Assembly (NCBI GenBank): GCA_031266855.1
Contig: JAISAF010000402.1
Location: forward strand, 1-17,167
DNA: 17,167 bases
Origin: Spirochaetales bacterium
Lineage (GTDB): Bacteria > Spirochaetota > Spirochaetia > DTKZ01
Direction of reading: 5' to 3'
Positions within the stretch are counted from its first letter, which is position 1. Each line of letters opens with the position of its first letter. This document shows, piece by piece, positions 8,855 to 15,290 of the stretch. A program made the translations under genes and the position numbers. The notes under the pieces are model-generated. The model saw only the letters and a program-made list of their open reading frames with translations. It was not told the origin of the DNA and ran no database searches.

Positions 8855-9277
8855 TTATCCTAACAGACCCAGCGGCAAAGGAACCTTAAGCAGCAAGCGG
8901 AATACTATAAACAAAAAGGCCGCTGTCCCAATACCAAGTACAGCAGATTTAACAACAGGCTGTTTCTCAAAAAACTTTAACCAACACAGGATAAAAATTC
9001 CTAAAGCAGGAATCATACCAATAACATACATGGACAACGCGATAACTATAGCTGAAGCAACAAACACAATAGCTCGCTTGTCAAGCGGTATATGCACTTT
9101 TGCCTTGACTGTTCGGATGAACAGCGTAACTCCGCAGCCAATCAGCAACATTCCACATACTACCGGGAAAAGCCCGCCGCCCGGACCGTTACTGATCCAC
9201 AAACCGTATTTGCCTATACCCATCACAATCCAGTACAGGCCCAGGGGAATACAGATAAAAGGCGCGACTTTATTCAT
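8855..9277 (-). CDS. tctB: Tripartite tricarboxylate transporter small permease, TctB family
   Basis: Small membrane subunit that pairs with TctA. The 140-residue protein has about four hydrophobic segments and the family's N-terminal pattern, with SNGPGGGLFPVVCGMLL after the first membrane helix. GAGGAGG lies 5 bases before ATG 9277, fixing the start. It sits between tctC and tctA in the same order as in many tct operons, and is separated from tctC by a 96-base gap that contains a strong hairpin. Confidence 0.9.
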   Translation of the reverse strand: MNKVAPFICIPLGLYWIVMGIGKYGLWISNGPGGGLFPVVCGMLLIGCGVTLFIRTVKAKVHIPLDKRAIVFVASAIVIALSMYVIGMIPALGIFILCWLKFFEKQPVVKSAVLGIGTAAFLFIVFRLLLKVPLPLGLLG

Positions 9278-9299
9278 AAATCCTCCTCATGTCTGCATA

Positions 9300-9333
9300 A
9301 AATCAACACCCCGTTGTAACGGGGAGTTGATTT
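9300..9333 (-). promoter_or_regulatory. Intercistronic hairpin between tctC and tctB
   Basis: AAATCAAC-A-CCCCGTT (9300-9315), loop GT, AACGGGG-A-GTTGATTT (9318-9333): a 15-bp stem with one mismatch. Read on the - strand it ends in GATTTT, giving it partial terminator character. Its likely effect is to stop or protect part of the mRNA, so that more binding protein (tctC) than permease is made. That role is known for hairpins in other binding-protein operons and is inferred here. Confidence 0.65.
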
Positions 9334-9373
9334 CAATACAGGGCTTCTTTATTAGCCGATAATCATGTGCCTT

Positions 9374-10378
9374 TTATTTCTGCGTAACTTCCTTAAACAG
9401 GGCGGCGATTTTTTCCATTTCGGCGGTGGCGTATTTCTGCGCTTCGCCAAGTCCCATATAGGTAGGCGTAAGATTATTGGTGGAAAGATACTGTTTAAAC
9501 TCATTCGTTTCCAGAAGTTTTTTACCTAGTTCGGCATAATACTGCCTAGCGCCGTCGGACATACCGACCGTACCAGAGATGCCACGAAACTCACGAAGTA
9601 CAATTTGAGGATATCCTATTTCCGCGAAAGTCGGAGCATCGGCAAATTTACCACCAAGTCGCTCTGTCGCAAAAGTTGCAACAGGAATAAAGGAACCGGC
9701 ATTAACCTGACCAATGCATTCAGCAGGATTCAGAATCGCCACATCAACGTGTCCGCCCAAAAGAGCTGTTGCCGCGTCACCCGAACTATCATATTGCACA
9801 TAATTTAAGTCCGCTTTCGCGTATTTCTTCAACATCTCATAGGCGTATTGGGAAGAATTCAGCCGCTGGTCTGAACCAAACCTAAGAGTTCCCGGTTTGT
9901 CCTGAGCGGCCTTCAGAAGACTCCTGATATCCTTATAAGGGCCGGTCGCCAGTGTACAAAGGGTTACATCGTCAAAGGCAAGGATACAAAGCATCTCAAC
10001 CATTTCTTCAAATTTATGCTGCCAGCCGGCAACATAACTTGAAACCATTGCTCCTGAATGTCCAGCTAAAAGAACATAGTCATTACCTTTCTGGGAAAGC
10101 ATGTAGTTGTAACCGACTGCCGACGCTCCGCCAGCCCTGTTCATGGGAACCCAGGTAACAGGACTTAATTTATTTGCAGTAATTGCGTTTGCACAGGCCC
10201 TGGCCCATAGATCACTGCCACCGCCGGGAGAAGCGGGAATAACATACTCAATATCCTTGGCTGGCTGCCAAGGACCGCTCTGTGCCGCAACAGCCGAGGT
10301 TCCTTCGGAACCCCCGCCTGCGAAAACCGTGAATACTCCAATCAGCAGACACAAACTTACAGAAACGATCCTTTTCAT
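9374..10378 (-). CDS. tctC: Periplasmic solute-binding protein, TctC/Bug family
   Basis: Extracytoplasmic receptor that binds a small carboxylate and hands it to TctA/TctB. The 334-residue protein starts with a signal peptide: KR, then a hydrophobic stretch, then VFA with predicted cleavage after A20, followed by GGGSEG. There is no lipobox cysteine, so it should be soluble in the periplasm rather than lipidated. The family's N-terminal motif is present as VIPASPGGGSDLWARA. AAGGAGG lies 8 bases before ATG 10378. It follows the oxidoreductase gene after about 294 bases containing element R3. Substrate unknown. Confidence 0.93.
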   Translation of the reverse strand: MKRIVSVSLCLLIGVFTVFAGGGSEGTSAVAAQSGPWQPAKDIEYVIPASPGGGSDLWARACANAITANKLSPVTWVPMNRAGGASAVGYNYMLSQKGNDYVLLAGHSGAMVSSYVAGWQHKFEEMVEMLCILAFDDVTLCTLATGPYKDIRSLLKAAQDKPGTLRFGSDQRLNSSQYAYEMLKKYAKADLNYVQYDSSGDAATALLGGHVDVAILNPAECIGQVNAGSFIPVATFATERLGGKFADAPTFAEIGYPQIVLREFRGISGTVGMSDGARQYYAELGKKLLETNEFKQYLSTNNLTPTYMGLGEAQKYATAEMEKIAALFKEVTQK

Positions 10379-10402
10379 ACAAACATCCTCCTTTTTATAT
10401 TT

Positions 10403-10418
10403 ACCAGGCCGAATGCCA
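10403..10418 (-). promoter_or_regulatory. Degenerate -24/-12-like sequence before tctC
   Basis: On the - strand TGGCATTCGGCCTGGT has GG and GG separated by 10 bases, with TGGCATT identical to the two good sigma-54 sites in this window. Its -12 element lies 26 bases before the ATG, against 25 for the dehydrogenase gene. However, the nearly invariant GC at -12 is replaced by GG, so activity is doubtful. Confidence 0.2.
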
Positions 10419-10447
10419 GGTTTTTATATTGGAAAGCGACCGTCTTC

Positions 10448-10547
10448 GGGCGCATTTTTTGCGGTCAGGGAATTTGCAGTGAAAATTCCCTGACCGCAAA
10501 AAACCAGGTTTTCCGCTGCAATCCCTTGCGCGCGCATCAGCGGCTAA
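10448..10547 (-). repeat. Modular hairpin element, copy R3 (reverse), lacking hairpin A
   Basis: GGGCGC (10448-10453) faces tctC. Hairpin B is a perfect 21-bp stem (10455-10475 with 10483-10503, loop GCAGTGA). The scaffold then runs CCAGGTTTTCCGCTGCAATCCC and ends in GCGCGCATCAGCGGCTAA. The internal hairpin A and second scaffold arm are absent. Relative to R2 the stem has GCGGT/ACCGC in place of GCGGC/GCCGC, a change in both arms. The rest of the 10548-10672 gap shows no feature. Confidence 0.85.
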
Positions 10548-10672
10548 GGTGCATACAGGTCGGCCCGTAAAATTACCTGCCCCGCAGAAGCTTCGCATCC
10601 CCGCAATCCATAACGAAACCTGGAATCCGGCCTACTATCAAGGCTGCAACCCCCTGATATATAAAAATAAAA

Positions 10673-12088
10673 TCACACAAACATTTTTTCCTGCTGCGCA
10701 CGTAAATCCCACAAAACCGAACCGGCGGGTTCTTCGATCATCGAATATGTTATTGTTTGTCCTTTGCGGATATCCACCTTCGCGGCATTCCCCGTAATTA
10801 AATGAGCGGGCACAGCGCTGTCGGGATTTCTTTTTGTGGCGGGAACCATCCGGGCGCTCATGCCGGTATCATGGTCATTGCCCAGTTTTTCTCCTTTCCT
10901 GATGTCCCGGGCCGCGATTTTTACAAAATCGAATGAAGGAATATAATCCTGAGCGCCGGTATCGATATTCAATAAGCCCTGACACAGCAGCGTGCTGCTG
11001 GTTTCCACACCGCACAAATGATACGGACGGTAAATAAGAGCCGCGGATTTATCGTAGTTGGGAATCTGCCCTTTCGTTGTCAGTATATAATTTGAATACG
11101 CGTTATCACAGCGCACAACCATATATACCCCTCCACCCATACCACCTTCATCCGGGCGTCTTAAGTTCGTCACGATATCCGCAACCCCCTCGTCCTTATA
11201 GATACCCCCATTTTTCGTGGAACAGTAGGCGATGGGCAATTCGGTTATGCGCAGGGGTGCGCGGGAGGTTTCGGGAACATCAGGATGCAAACCCACGGCG
11301 TTTGCCATCATCGTAAGTTCGCACAGGTCAAAGTCTCCCACAAGCGGCATGTCCTTGAGCGCCTCAAGCCGCCGGGTAATATATTCACGGGCGGCGCCCG
11401 GCGCGTTTGGGATCATCTCAAAGTATTTTATATAGTTTTCGGGAATGCTTACTGAGACATCTTTGTGTACCGTAATCCCGTCAGCTTCCACTGAAACAGT
11501 ACGTTTTTTTTCATCAAGAATAAACTCAGCGTCGCGGGCCTTTCCAGCGGAAATAACAGTAAGACCAATAAGACGCGCCCATTCCACCATCTGCATAAGC
11601 AATGCGGGCTGGTCTCCGTCCACAGGAGAATACACAAGGCCTTTTTCGATGGCTATTCTTCGCAATACAGGGCCGATACAGGAATCCATCTCTTTACTGA
11701 CAGCAGCCACATGCTTGCCTTTTTCGATAGCGGCAAGGCAGTAACGCGCTCCGGCCTCGGGTACTCCGGTTGCTTCTACCAGCACATCAATCCCAGGCAT
11801 ATCCATAATGAGCATGGCGTTATCGGTATAAACATATTTCCCCGCGGCAATCATTTTTCCGGCTTCCGCGGCATCCCCGGCATAGACGATATTTTCCACC
11901 GGGATACCGGCCTTAAAAAAAGCATTTTTCGCGGTTTCAGGATTCGCGTCCGCGACAATGGGAACGCAAAGCCGGTTTACATATTTTTGCTGCGTTACAA
12001 TAGCTGTCCCATAATGTCCGGCGCCAACAACCGCGGCAGCAACCTTGTCTTTTTTGCGGAATTTATTAAAAAGGTGGTGATAAATCAT
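10673..12088 (-). CDS. SAF-domain NAD(P)-dependent oxidoreductase, homoserine-dehydrogenase-like
   Basis: Predicted cytoplasmic dehydrogenase of the family described as homoserine dehydrogenase-like with a C-terminal SAF domain (COG4091 type). The exact reaction is not known to me. The N-terminal Rossmann fold shows G22-A-G24-HY-G27 and D47 after the second strand, which suggests NAD. Family-like stretches DVLVEATG and GKHVAAVSKEMD follow. Residues about 385-455 form the SAF part, with RDIRKGEKL and a second VDIRKGQTI. The 471-residue length suits a two-domain protein. AAGGAGT (12097-12103) lies 8 bases before ATG 12088. It is first in the run leading to tctCBA and sits behind a clear sigma-54 promoter, so it probably acts on the imported acid or its first product. 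It is not a biosynthetic homoserine dehydrogenase judging by context. Confidence 0.85.
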   Translation of the reverse strand: MIYHHLFNKFRKKDKVAAAVVGAGHYGTAIVTQQKYVNRLCVPIVADANPETAKNAFFKAGIPVENIVYAGDAAEAGKMIAAGKYVYTDNAMLIMDMPGIDVLVEATGVPEAGARYCLAAIEKGKHVAAVSKEMDSCIGPVLRRIAIEKGLVYSPVDGDQPALLMQMVEWARLIGLTVISAGKARDAEFILDEKKRTVSVEADGITVHKDVSVSIPENYIKYFEMIPNAPGAAREYITRRLEALKDMPLVGDFDLCELTMMANAVGLHPDVPETSRAPLRITELPIAYCSTKNGGIYKDEGVADIVTNLRRPDEGGMGGGVYMVVRCDNAYSNYILTTKGQIPNYDKSAALIYRPYHLCGVETSSTLLCQGLLNIDTGAQDYIPSFDFVKIAARDIRKGEKLGNDHDTGMSARMVPATKRNPDSAVPAHLITGNAAKVDIRKGQTITYSMIEEPAGSVLWDLRAQQEKMFV

Positions 12089-12173
12089 ATATTGATACTC
12101 CTTTTTTTACCAGAACCTGTTTCAGATCCGGTTTTGGAACAATTTCAAATCATAAATTCTATGCAGGAATATA

Positions 12174-12189
12174 TGCAATATCAATGCCA
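12174..12189 (-). promoter_or_regulatory. Sigma-54 (-24/-12) promoter of the oxidoreductase-tctCBA run
   Basis: On the - strand TGGCATTGATATTGCA has GG (12188-12187) and GC (12176-12175) exactly 10 bases apart, matching TGGCAy-N5-TTGCw. Transcription should begin near 12163, leaving a leader of about 75 bases before the ATG at 12088. An activator of the required type is encoded at 13194-15116. Confidence 0.75.
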
Positions 12190-12389
12190 AGTCCGCATAG
12201 AGACAGAATAATATATCTAACTCTATCGTGATCAAACTTAACGGAATCAAAAAATGCGGGTTTGTAAAGACAAAAAATATCTACATTTACAATAAAATTA
12301 TTATTCTGCCTATTTTCTATCTTTTTCTCGATATATTTTTTCAAAAAACCTGTATTTCTGTAATTCTTTTTTTAAAAAAAGTTGCAAAT
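12190..12389. other. AT-rich spacer between promoter and putative activator site
   Basis: Very AT-rich, with a perfect 16-bp palindrome CTTTTTTTAAAAAAAG at 12366-12381 and a TTTTTTCAAAAAA tract just upstream. Such tracts bend DNA, which fits a sigma-54 promoter where a distant activator must loop to reach the polymerase. No gene is seen here. Confidence 0.45.
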
Positions 12390-12430
12390 ATTGTTGCGGT
12401 GTTGTATTATGCCATAGTGCAACAATAATA
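12390..12430 (-). promoter_or_regulatory. Putative activator binding site (UAS) for the oxidoreductase run
   Basis: On the - strand it reads TATTAT-T-GTTGC-A-CTAT-G-GCA followed by TACAACA. The same pattern occurs at 15767-15807 ahead of the other sigma-54 promoter in the same relative orientation (18 of 21 core positions equal). Within it ATTGTTGC (12390-12397) and GCAACAAT (12419-12426) form an 8-bp inverted repeat with 21 bases between. It lies about 220 bp upstream of the -24 element. Binding by the adjacent activator is inferred. Confidence 0.55.
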
Positions 12431-12466
12431 TGACTATTAAGTCAATATAGTATTCCGGTTTCAGGT

Positions 12467-12605
12467 AATAGAGCTGTTCGGAAACCTCAGTTTCCGGACG
12501 GCTTAGGGAACGGTTTCAATATAAAAACAGCCGAATTTGCCGCCATTTTGCGGCAAATTCGCCAGACTTGTGAGAGAACCGAAGGTTATCGAACAAGTCT
12601 AATCT
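12467..12605 (+). repeat. 140-bp structured repeat, copy 1
   Basis: It matches the reverse complement of 15886-16028 over its whole length, at roughly 80-85% by eye. It begins AATAGAGCTG and ends CAAGTCTAAT; the two ends are imperfect inverted repeats (about 7 of 10). Hairpins: AGCTGTTCGGAAAC with GTTTCCGGACGGCT (loop CTCA), and GAATTTGCCGC with GCGGCAAATTC. CAATATAAAAAC lies between them at 12517-12528. Several stem positions differ from copy 2 with pairing kept. Confidence 0.85.
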
Positions 12606-12664
12606 CTCACAAGGAGGTTATGGCAAAATTGCGTATGCAATTTTGTACTGCTCCTGGGCTGCGA

Positions 12665-12714
12665 CAGCCGGGGGTGATAAATATGTGCACTACGCTACGC
12701 GCTTGGTGACAGAC
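12665..12714 (+). repeat. CAGCCGG...GGTGACAGA repeat, copy A
   Basis: CAGCCGGGGGTGATAAATA, then GTGCAC, a variable piece and TTGGTGACAGA. Copy B (12752-12808) and the reverse-oriented copy C (15411-15463) share both ends. The middle differs: copy A has ACTACGCTACGCGC where copy B has a 10-bp hairpin. Confidence 0.75.
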
Positions 12715-12751
12715 CTGTAAGCGTGACAGTTTATTGTTAGCGTGGTGGCGG

Positions 12752-12808
12752 CAGCCGGTTGGTGATAAATACGTGCACAGCGCGTAACGCGCTGTGCCTG
12801 GTGACAGA
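12752..12808 (+). repeat. CAGCCGG...GGTGACAGA repeat, copy B
   Basis: CAGCCGGTTGGTGATAAATA, then CGTGCACAGCGCG-TAA-CGCGCTGTGC and CTGGTGACAGA. The conserved ends flank a perfect hairpin that replaces the unpaired middle of copies A and C. Confidence 0.75.
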
Positions 12809-13025
12809 GCACGCAATTTTGTCCCGACAAAATTGCGACCGCCTGGTTGCGCGCAGCTAATTGCCACAGGCAATTAGCTGCCCCGGAATTGCCGTGGCAA
12901 TTCCGGGAACTGGTTCTGAGCTGCCGCTCAAAATTGCGCCCGCTTGGTTCTACGCGCATAATTGCTAAAGCAGCAATTATGCGCCCAGGAAATTGCCTAT
13001 GGCAATTTCCTGGGCTGGTTCTCAA

Positions 13026-13135
13026 GCTGCCGCTGCGCCAGGGATTGCAGCGGAAATCCTTTTTTACCGCAACGCGGTAAAAAAGATTGGAGCGGAAAGC
13101 CCGGTTTCCGGCGCGGAAGCGCCGGAAAGGCGCCC
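13026..13135 (+). repeat. Modular hairpin element, copy R4 (forward)
   Basis: GCTGCCGCTGCGCC, then AGGGATTGCAGCGGAAATCC. Hairpin A is TTTTTTACCGC (13060-13070), loop AAC, GCGGTAAAAAA (13074-13084). GATTGGAGCGGAAAGCCCGG follows. Hairpin B is TTTCCGGCGC (13105-13114), loop GGAA, GCGCCGGAAA (13119-13128). GCGCCC (13130-13135) faces the activator gene. Hairpin B has the same stem as R1, while hairpin A has the same stem as R5, so the two modules are mixed independently. Confidence 0.88.
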
Positions 13136-13193
13136 AAATTCTTTCGCAACAGAATAAACTTGGTAGTCATAAAAATAAATGAGAGGTGACACT

Positions 13194-15116
13194 ATGGTAA
13201 ATATAACTTTTATTGTCCCCTATCCTGAGTTATTAAAAAAAGTAGAACTGGTTATTGCTCATCACGAATTAAGTTCACAAAAAGAAATGCGGGTGTCCCT
13301 TACCTCAATAGAATATCTTCGTGATGTAGCCTATGATTCAAACTGCGATGTTTTGATAGCCAGAGGATTCGCGGCCCTCTATCTGCAACACAATAATAAC
13401 GGTATCCCGGTTGTCGAAATGCCTATGACAACCTGCGATATTATCCGCGCGGCTCAGGAATGCGTAAACAGATTTCAGGCCCGCCATATAGCCTTAATTG
13501 GTCCCGGGTTCCCGACTGATGATACGGCGCTCCTGGATACAGTTCTTTCCTGTTCGCTGACAAGCTATGCTGTTGACGACAGCGCTAAGATGGAGGCGCA
13601 TGTACGAAAAGCGGTCAGGGATGGCTGCGATGCCATAATCGGCGGCAACACGGCAAAGGACTGCGCGATTCGTATCGGCTGCCCCGCGATAACTATCCAG
13701 ACAGGTGAAAAGGCAATCCGCAGCGCTTTGAACGAAGCGGTCCGCGTCGTAAAGATAATGCGCCGCGAACGGGAACGCGCGGAAATGTTTACTACAATTT
13801 CAAACTGTTCAAAAGACGGAATTATCTATGTCGCCAATGATAATATTATCCGCATCGCGAATCCTTCCAGCATGCAGATTCTTAACGGTGGAAGGCATCA
13901 TATACTTGGCGACAGTATTGCCCGCATATCACGCGATATGCATAAGCATGTAGAGGAAACGCGCACAGAATGCCGGGAAATATCAAACCATCTATGCAGA
14001 CATTGCGACAGTACGCTTTCGGTCAACTACTTTCCTGTTATGGTAGGCGACAGCGTAACGGGGGTGGTTGTTACTTTCCAGGATGTTACCCGTATCCAGC
14101 AGGTGGAAACTCACATACGCCAGAAGCTGAGTGAAAAGGGACTTGTCTCGCGTTATCATTTTTCAGATATTATTCACAAAAGTAAAATACTCGACCGGCT
14201 TATTGAACTTGCCCAGCGATATGCTGCGGTTTCATCAAACGTCCTTATCGAAGGAGAAACAGGAACCGGAAAAGAACTGCTTGCCCAGAGTATTCATAAC
14301 GCAAGTTCGCGAAGCGCCGGGCCTTTTGTCGCGATTAATTGCGCCGCGATCCCCGAAAACCTTCTTGAGTCAGAAATGTTCGGGTATGAAGAGGGGGCCT
14401 TTACCGGGACAAGCAGGGGCGGGAAGACCGGCCTTTTTGAACTTGCTCATAATGGTACGCTTTTCCTGGATGAAGTATCGGGACTTCCTTTCAACTTTCA
14501 GGGGAAACTGCTTCGTGTATTACAGGAACGCGAAGTTCGCAGGGTAGGGGCAAACAAAGTCAAATCCGTTGATGTGCGTATAATTGCCGCGTCTAATTTC
14601 AATCTTCAGCGTATGGTACAGGATGGGGATTTCCGCAAAGACCTGTTTTACCGTCTGGATGTACTGAAACTATTTGTTCCGCCGCTTTCCAGCCGGCCTG
14701 AGGATATTGAAATATTGTTCCTGCATTTTATCGCATATTATAATGAACGGCTCAAAACAGATATTACCCAAATCGATTCTCAGGCGCTGGATCTGCTGTC
14801 ATCGCACAGGTTTGAGGGAAATGTCCGGGAACTCAAAAACATTGCCGAACGGGTGAGCATTCTTTGTATGGGTTCCCGGACAGTACGGGCGGCGGATATC
14901 CGCAGTGCTCTCTATGATGATAAAGCGGATGAACAGGTTCCGGCGGCAAGTACGGCTCCGGTTCTCCATAACCTTCGAGGGAAAGACGAGCGGGACCTTA
15001 TCCTGAATACTCTGCGCCGTTGTGATAACAACCAGACACGGGCGGCCCGTGAATTGGGGATTGACCGGACAACGCTGTGGCGCAAACTGCGGAAATATAA
15101 CAGTGGTTCTGTATAG
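13194..15116 (+). CDS. Sigma-54-dependent activator with PrpR-type sensor and PAS domains
   Basis: Enhancer-binding transcription activator; ATP hydrolysis by its AAA+ domain opens sigma-54 promoters. The 640 residues hold four parts. A PrpR_N-type sensor lies at about 2-190 (ARGFAALYL, PVVEMPMTTCDII). A PAS domain lies at about 198-295. An AAA+ domain lies at about 325-566, with Walker A GETGTGKE (K360), the sigma-54 contact loop GAFTGT at 401-406, Walker B LFLDE (D426, E427), the arginine-finger stretch FRKDLFYRLD and GNVREL. A Fis-type HTH lies at about 599-640 (QTRAARELGIDRTTLWRKL). ATG 13194 is chosen over ATG 13179 because GAGAGGTGA (13181-13189) directly precedes it. Sigma-54 promoters sit ahead of both neighbouring operons, which makes this their likely regulator. 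GAFTGT differs from the usual GAFTGA. Elements R4 and R5 bracket the gene. Confidence 0.93.
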   Translation: MVNITFIVPYPELLKKVELVIAHHELSSQKEMRVSLTSIEYLRDVAYDSNCDVLIARGFAALYLQHNNNGIPVVEMPMTTCDIIRAAQECVNRFQARHIALIGPGFPTDDTALLDTVLSCSLTSYAVDDSAKMEAHVRKAVRDGCDAIIGGNTAKDCAIRIGCPAITIQTGEKAIRSALNEAVRVVKIMRRERERAEMFTTISNCSKDGIIYVANDNIIRIANPSSMQILNGGRHHILGDSIARISRDMHKHVEETRTECREISNHLCRHCDSTLSVNYFPVMVGDSVTGVVVTFQDVTRIQQVETHIRQKLSEKGLVSRYHFSDIIHKSKILDRLIELAQRYAAVSSNVLIEGETGTGKELLAQSIHNASSRSAGPFVAINCAAIPENLLESEMFGYEEGAFTGTSRGGKTGLFELAHNGTLFLDEVSGLPFNFQGKLLRVLQEREVRRVGANKVKSVDVRIIAASNFNLQRMVQDGDFRKDLFYRLDVLKLFVPPLSSRPEDIEILFLHFIAYYNERLKTDITQIDSQALDLLSSHRFEGNVRELKNIAERVSILCMGSRTVRAADIRSALYDDKADEQVPAASTAPVLHNLRGKDERDLILNTLRRCDNNQTRAARELGIDRTTLWRKLRKYNSGSV

Positions 15117-15145
15117 TATCCAGCCCGCTTGGGTTTATATTTTTC

Positions 15146-15269
15146 GGGCGCCTTTTTTGCCCGTGGAAACCACGGGCAAAAAACCGGGCTATCCGCTTCA
15201 ATCTTTTTTACCGCGAAGCGGTAAAAAAGGATTTCCGCTACTATCCCTGGCGCGCGCATCAGCGGCTAA
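15146..15269 (-). repeat. Modular hairpin element, copy R5 (reverse)
   Basis: GGGCGCC (15146-15152) faces the activator gene's end. Hairpin B is TTTTTTGCCCGTGG (15153-15166), loop AAA, CCACGGGCAAAAAA (15170-15183). Scaffold CCGGGCTATCCGCTTCAATC follows. Hairpin A is TTTTTTACCGC (15204-15214), loop GAA, GCGGTAAAAAA (15218-15228). Scaffold GGATTTCCGCTACTATCCC comes next, and the element ends GCGCGCGCATCAGCGGCTAA as in R3. Its T runs are on the 5' side of each stem, so it is not a canonical terminator for the activator gene. Confidence 0.88.
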
Positions 15270-15290
15270 AAACATGCCATAAACGCAGGC

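Larger units (their letters stand above)
12624..13014. repeat. Cluster of AATTGC-core palindromes
   Basis: Perfect hairpins follow one another. They are 12624-12645 (9 bp), 12775-12797 (GCACAGCGCG, 10 bp), 12812-12837 (CGCAATTTTGTC, 12 bp), 12853-12881 (GCAGCTAATTGCC, 13 bp), 12882-12907 (CCCGGAATTGCC, 12 bp), 12954-12984 (GCGCATAATTGCT, 13 bp) and 12984-13014 (CCCAGGAAATTGCC, 14 bp). Six of the seven contain AATTGC or its complement near the loop. Linkers between the last hairpins share TGGTT(C)T and GCTGCCGCT. No coding gene is credible here. Confidence 0.9.

Noticed and set aside
9374..10378. TctC as a lipoprotein
   Set aside because: The only cysteine in the signal region (C10) is preceded by VSL, which does not fit a lipobox, and the cleavage site VFA-GGG has no cysteine.
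10673..12088. Annotation as biosynthetic homoserine dehydrogenase or as a flagellar FlgA-type protein because of the SAF domain
   Set aside because: The gene has a full Rossmann fold plus SAF domain, lies in a sigma-54-controlled transporter cluster, and has no amino-acid biosynthesis or flagellar neighbours.
12228..12428. A small hydrophobic + strand protein at 12228-12428
   Set aside because: The region is extremely AT-rich, which by itself yields Phe/Ile/Lys-rich frames. It overlaps the promoter spacer and has no ribosome site.
12624..13014. A CRISPR array
   Set aside because: The units are palindromes with different sequences and irregular spacing, without a constant direct repeat or unique spacers of equal length, and there are no cas genes.
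12607..13025. Small - strand proteins at 12607-12873 and 12690-13025
   Set aside because: They overlap each other in different frames and are made of translated hairpin repeats.
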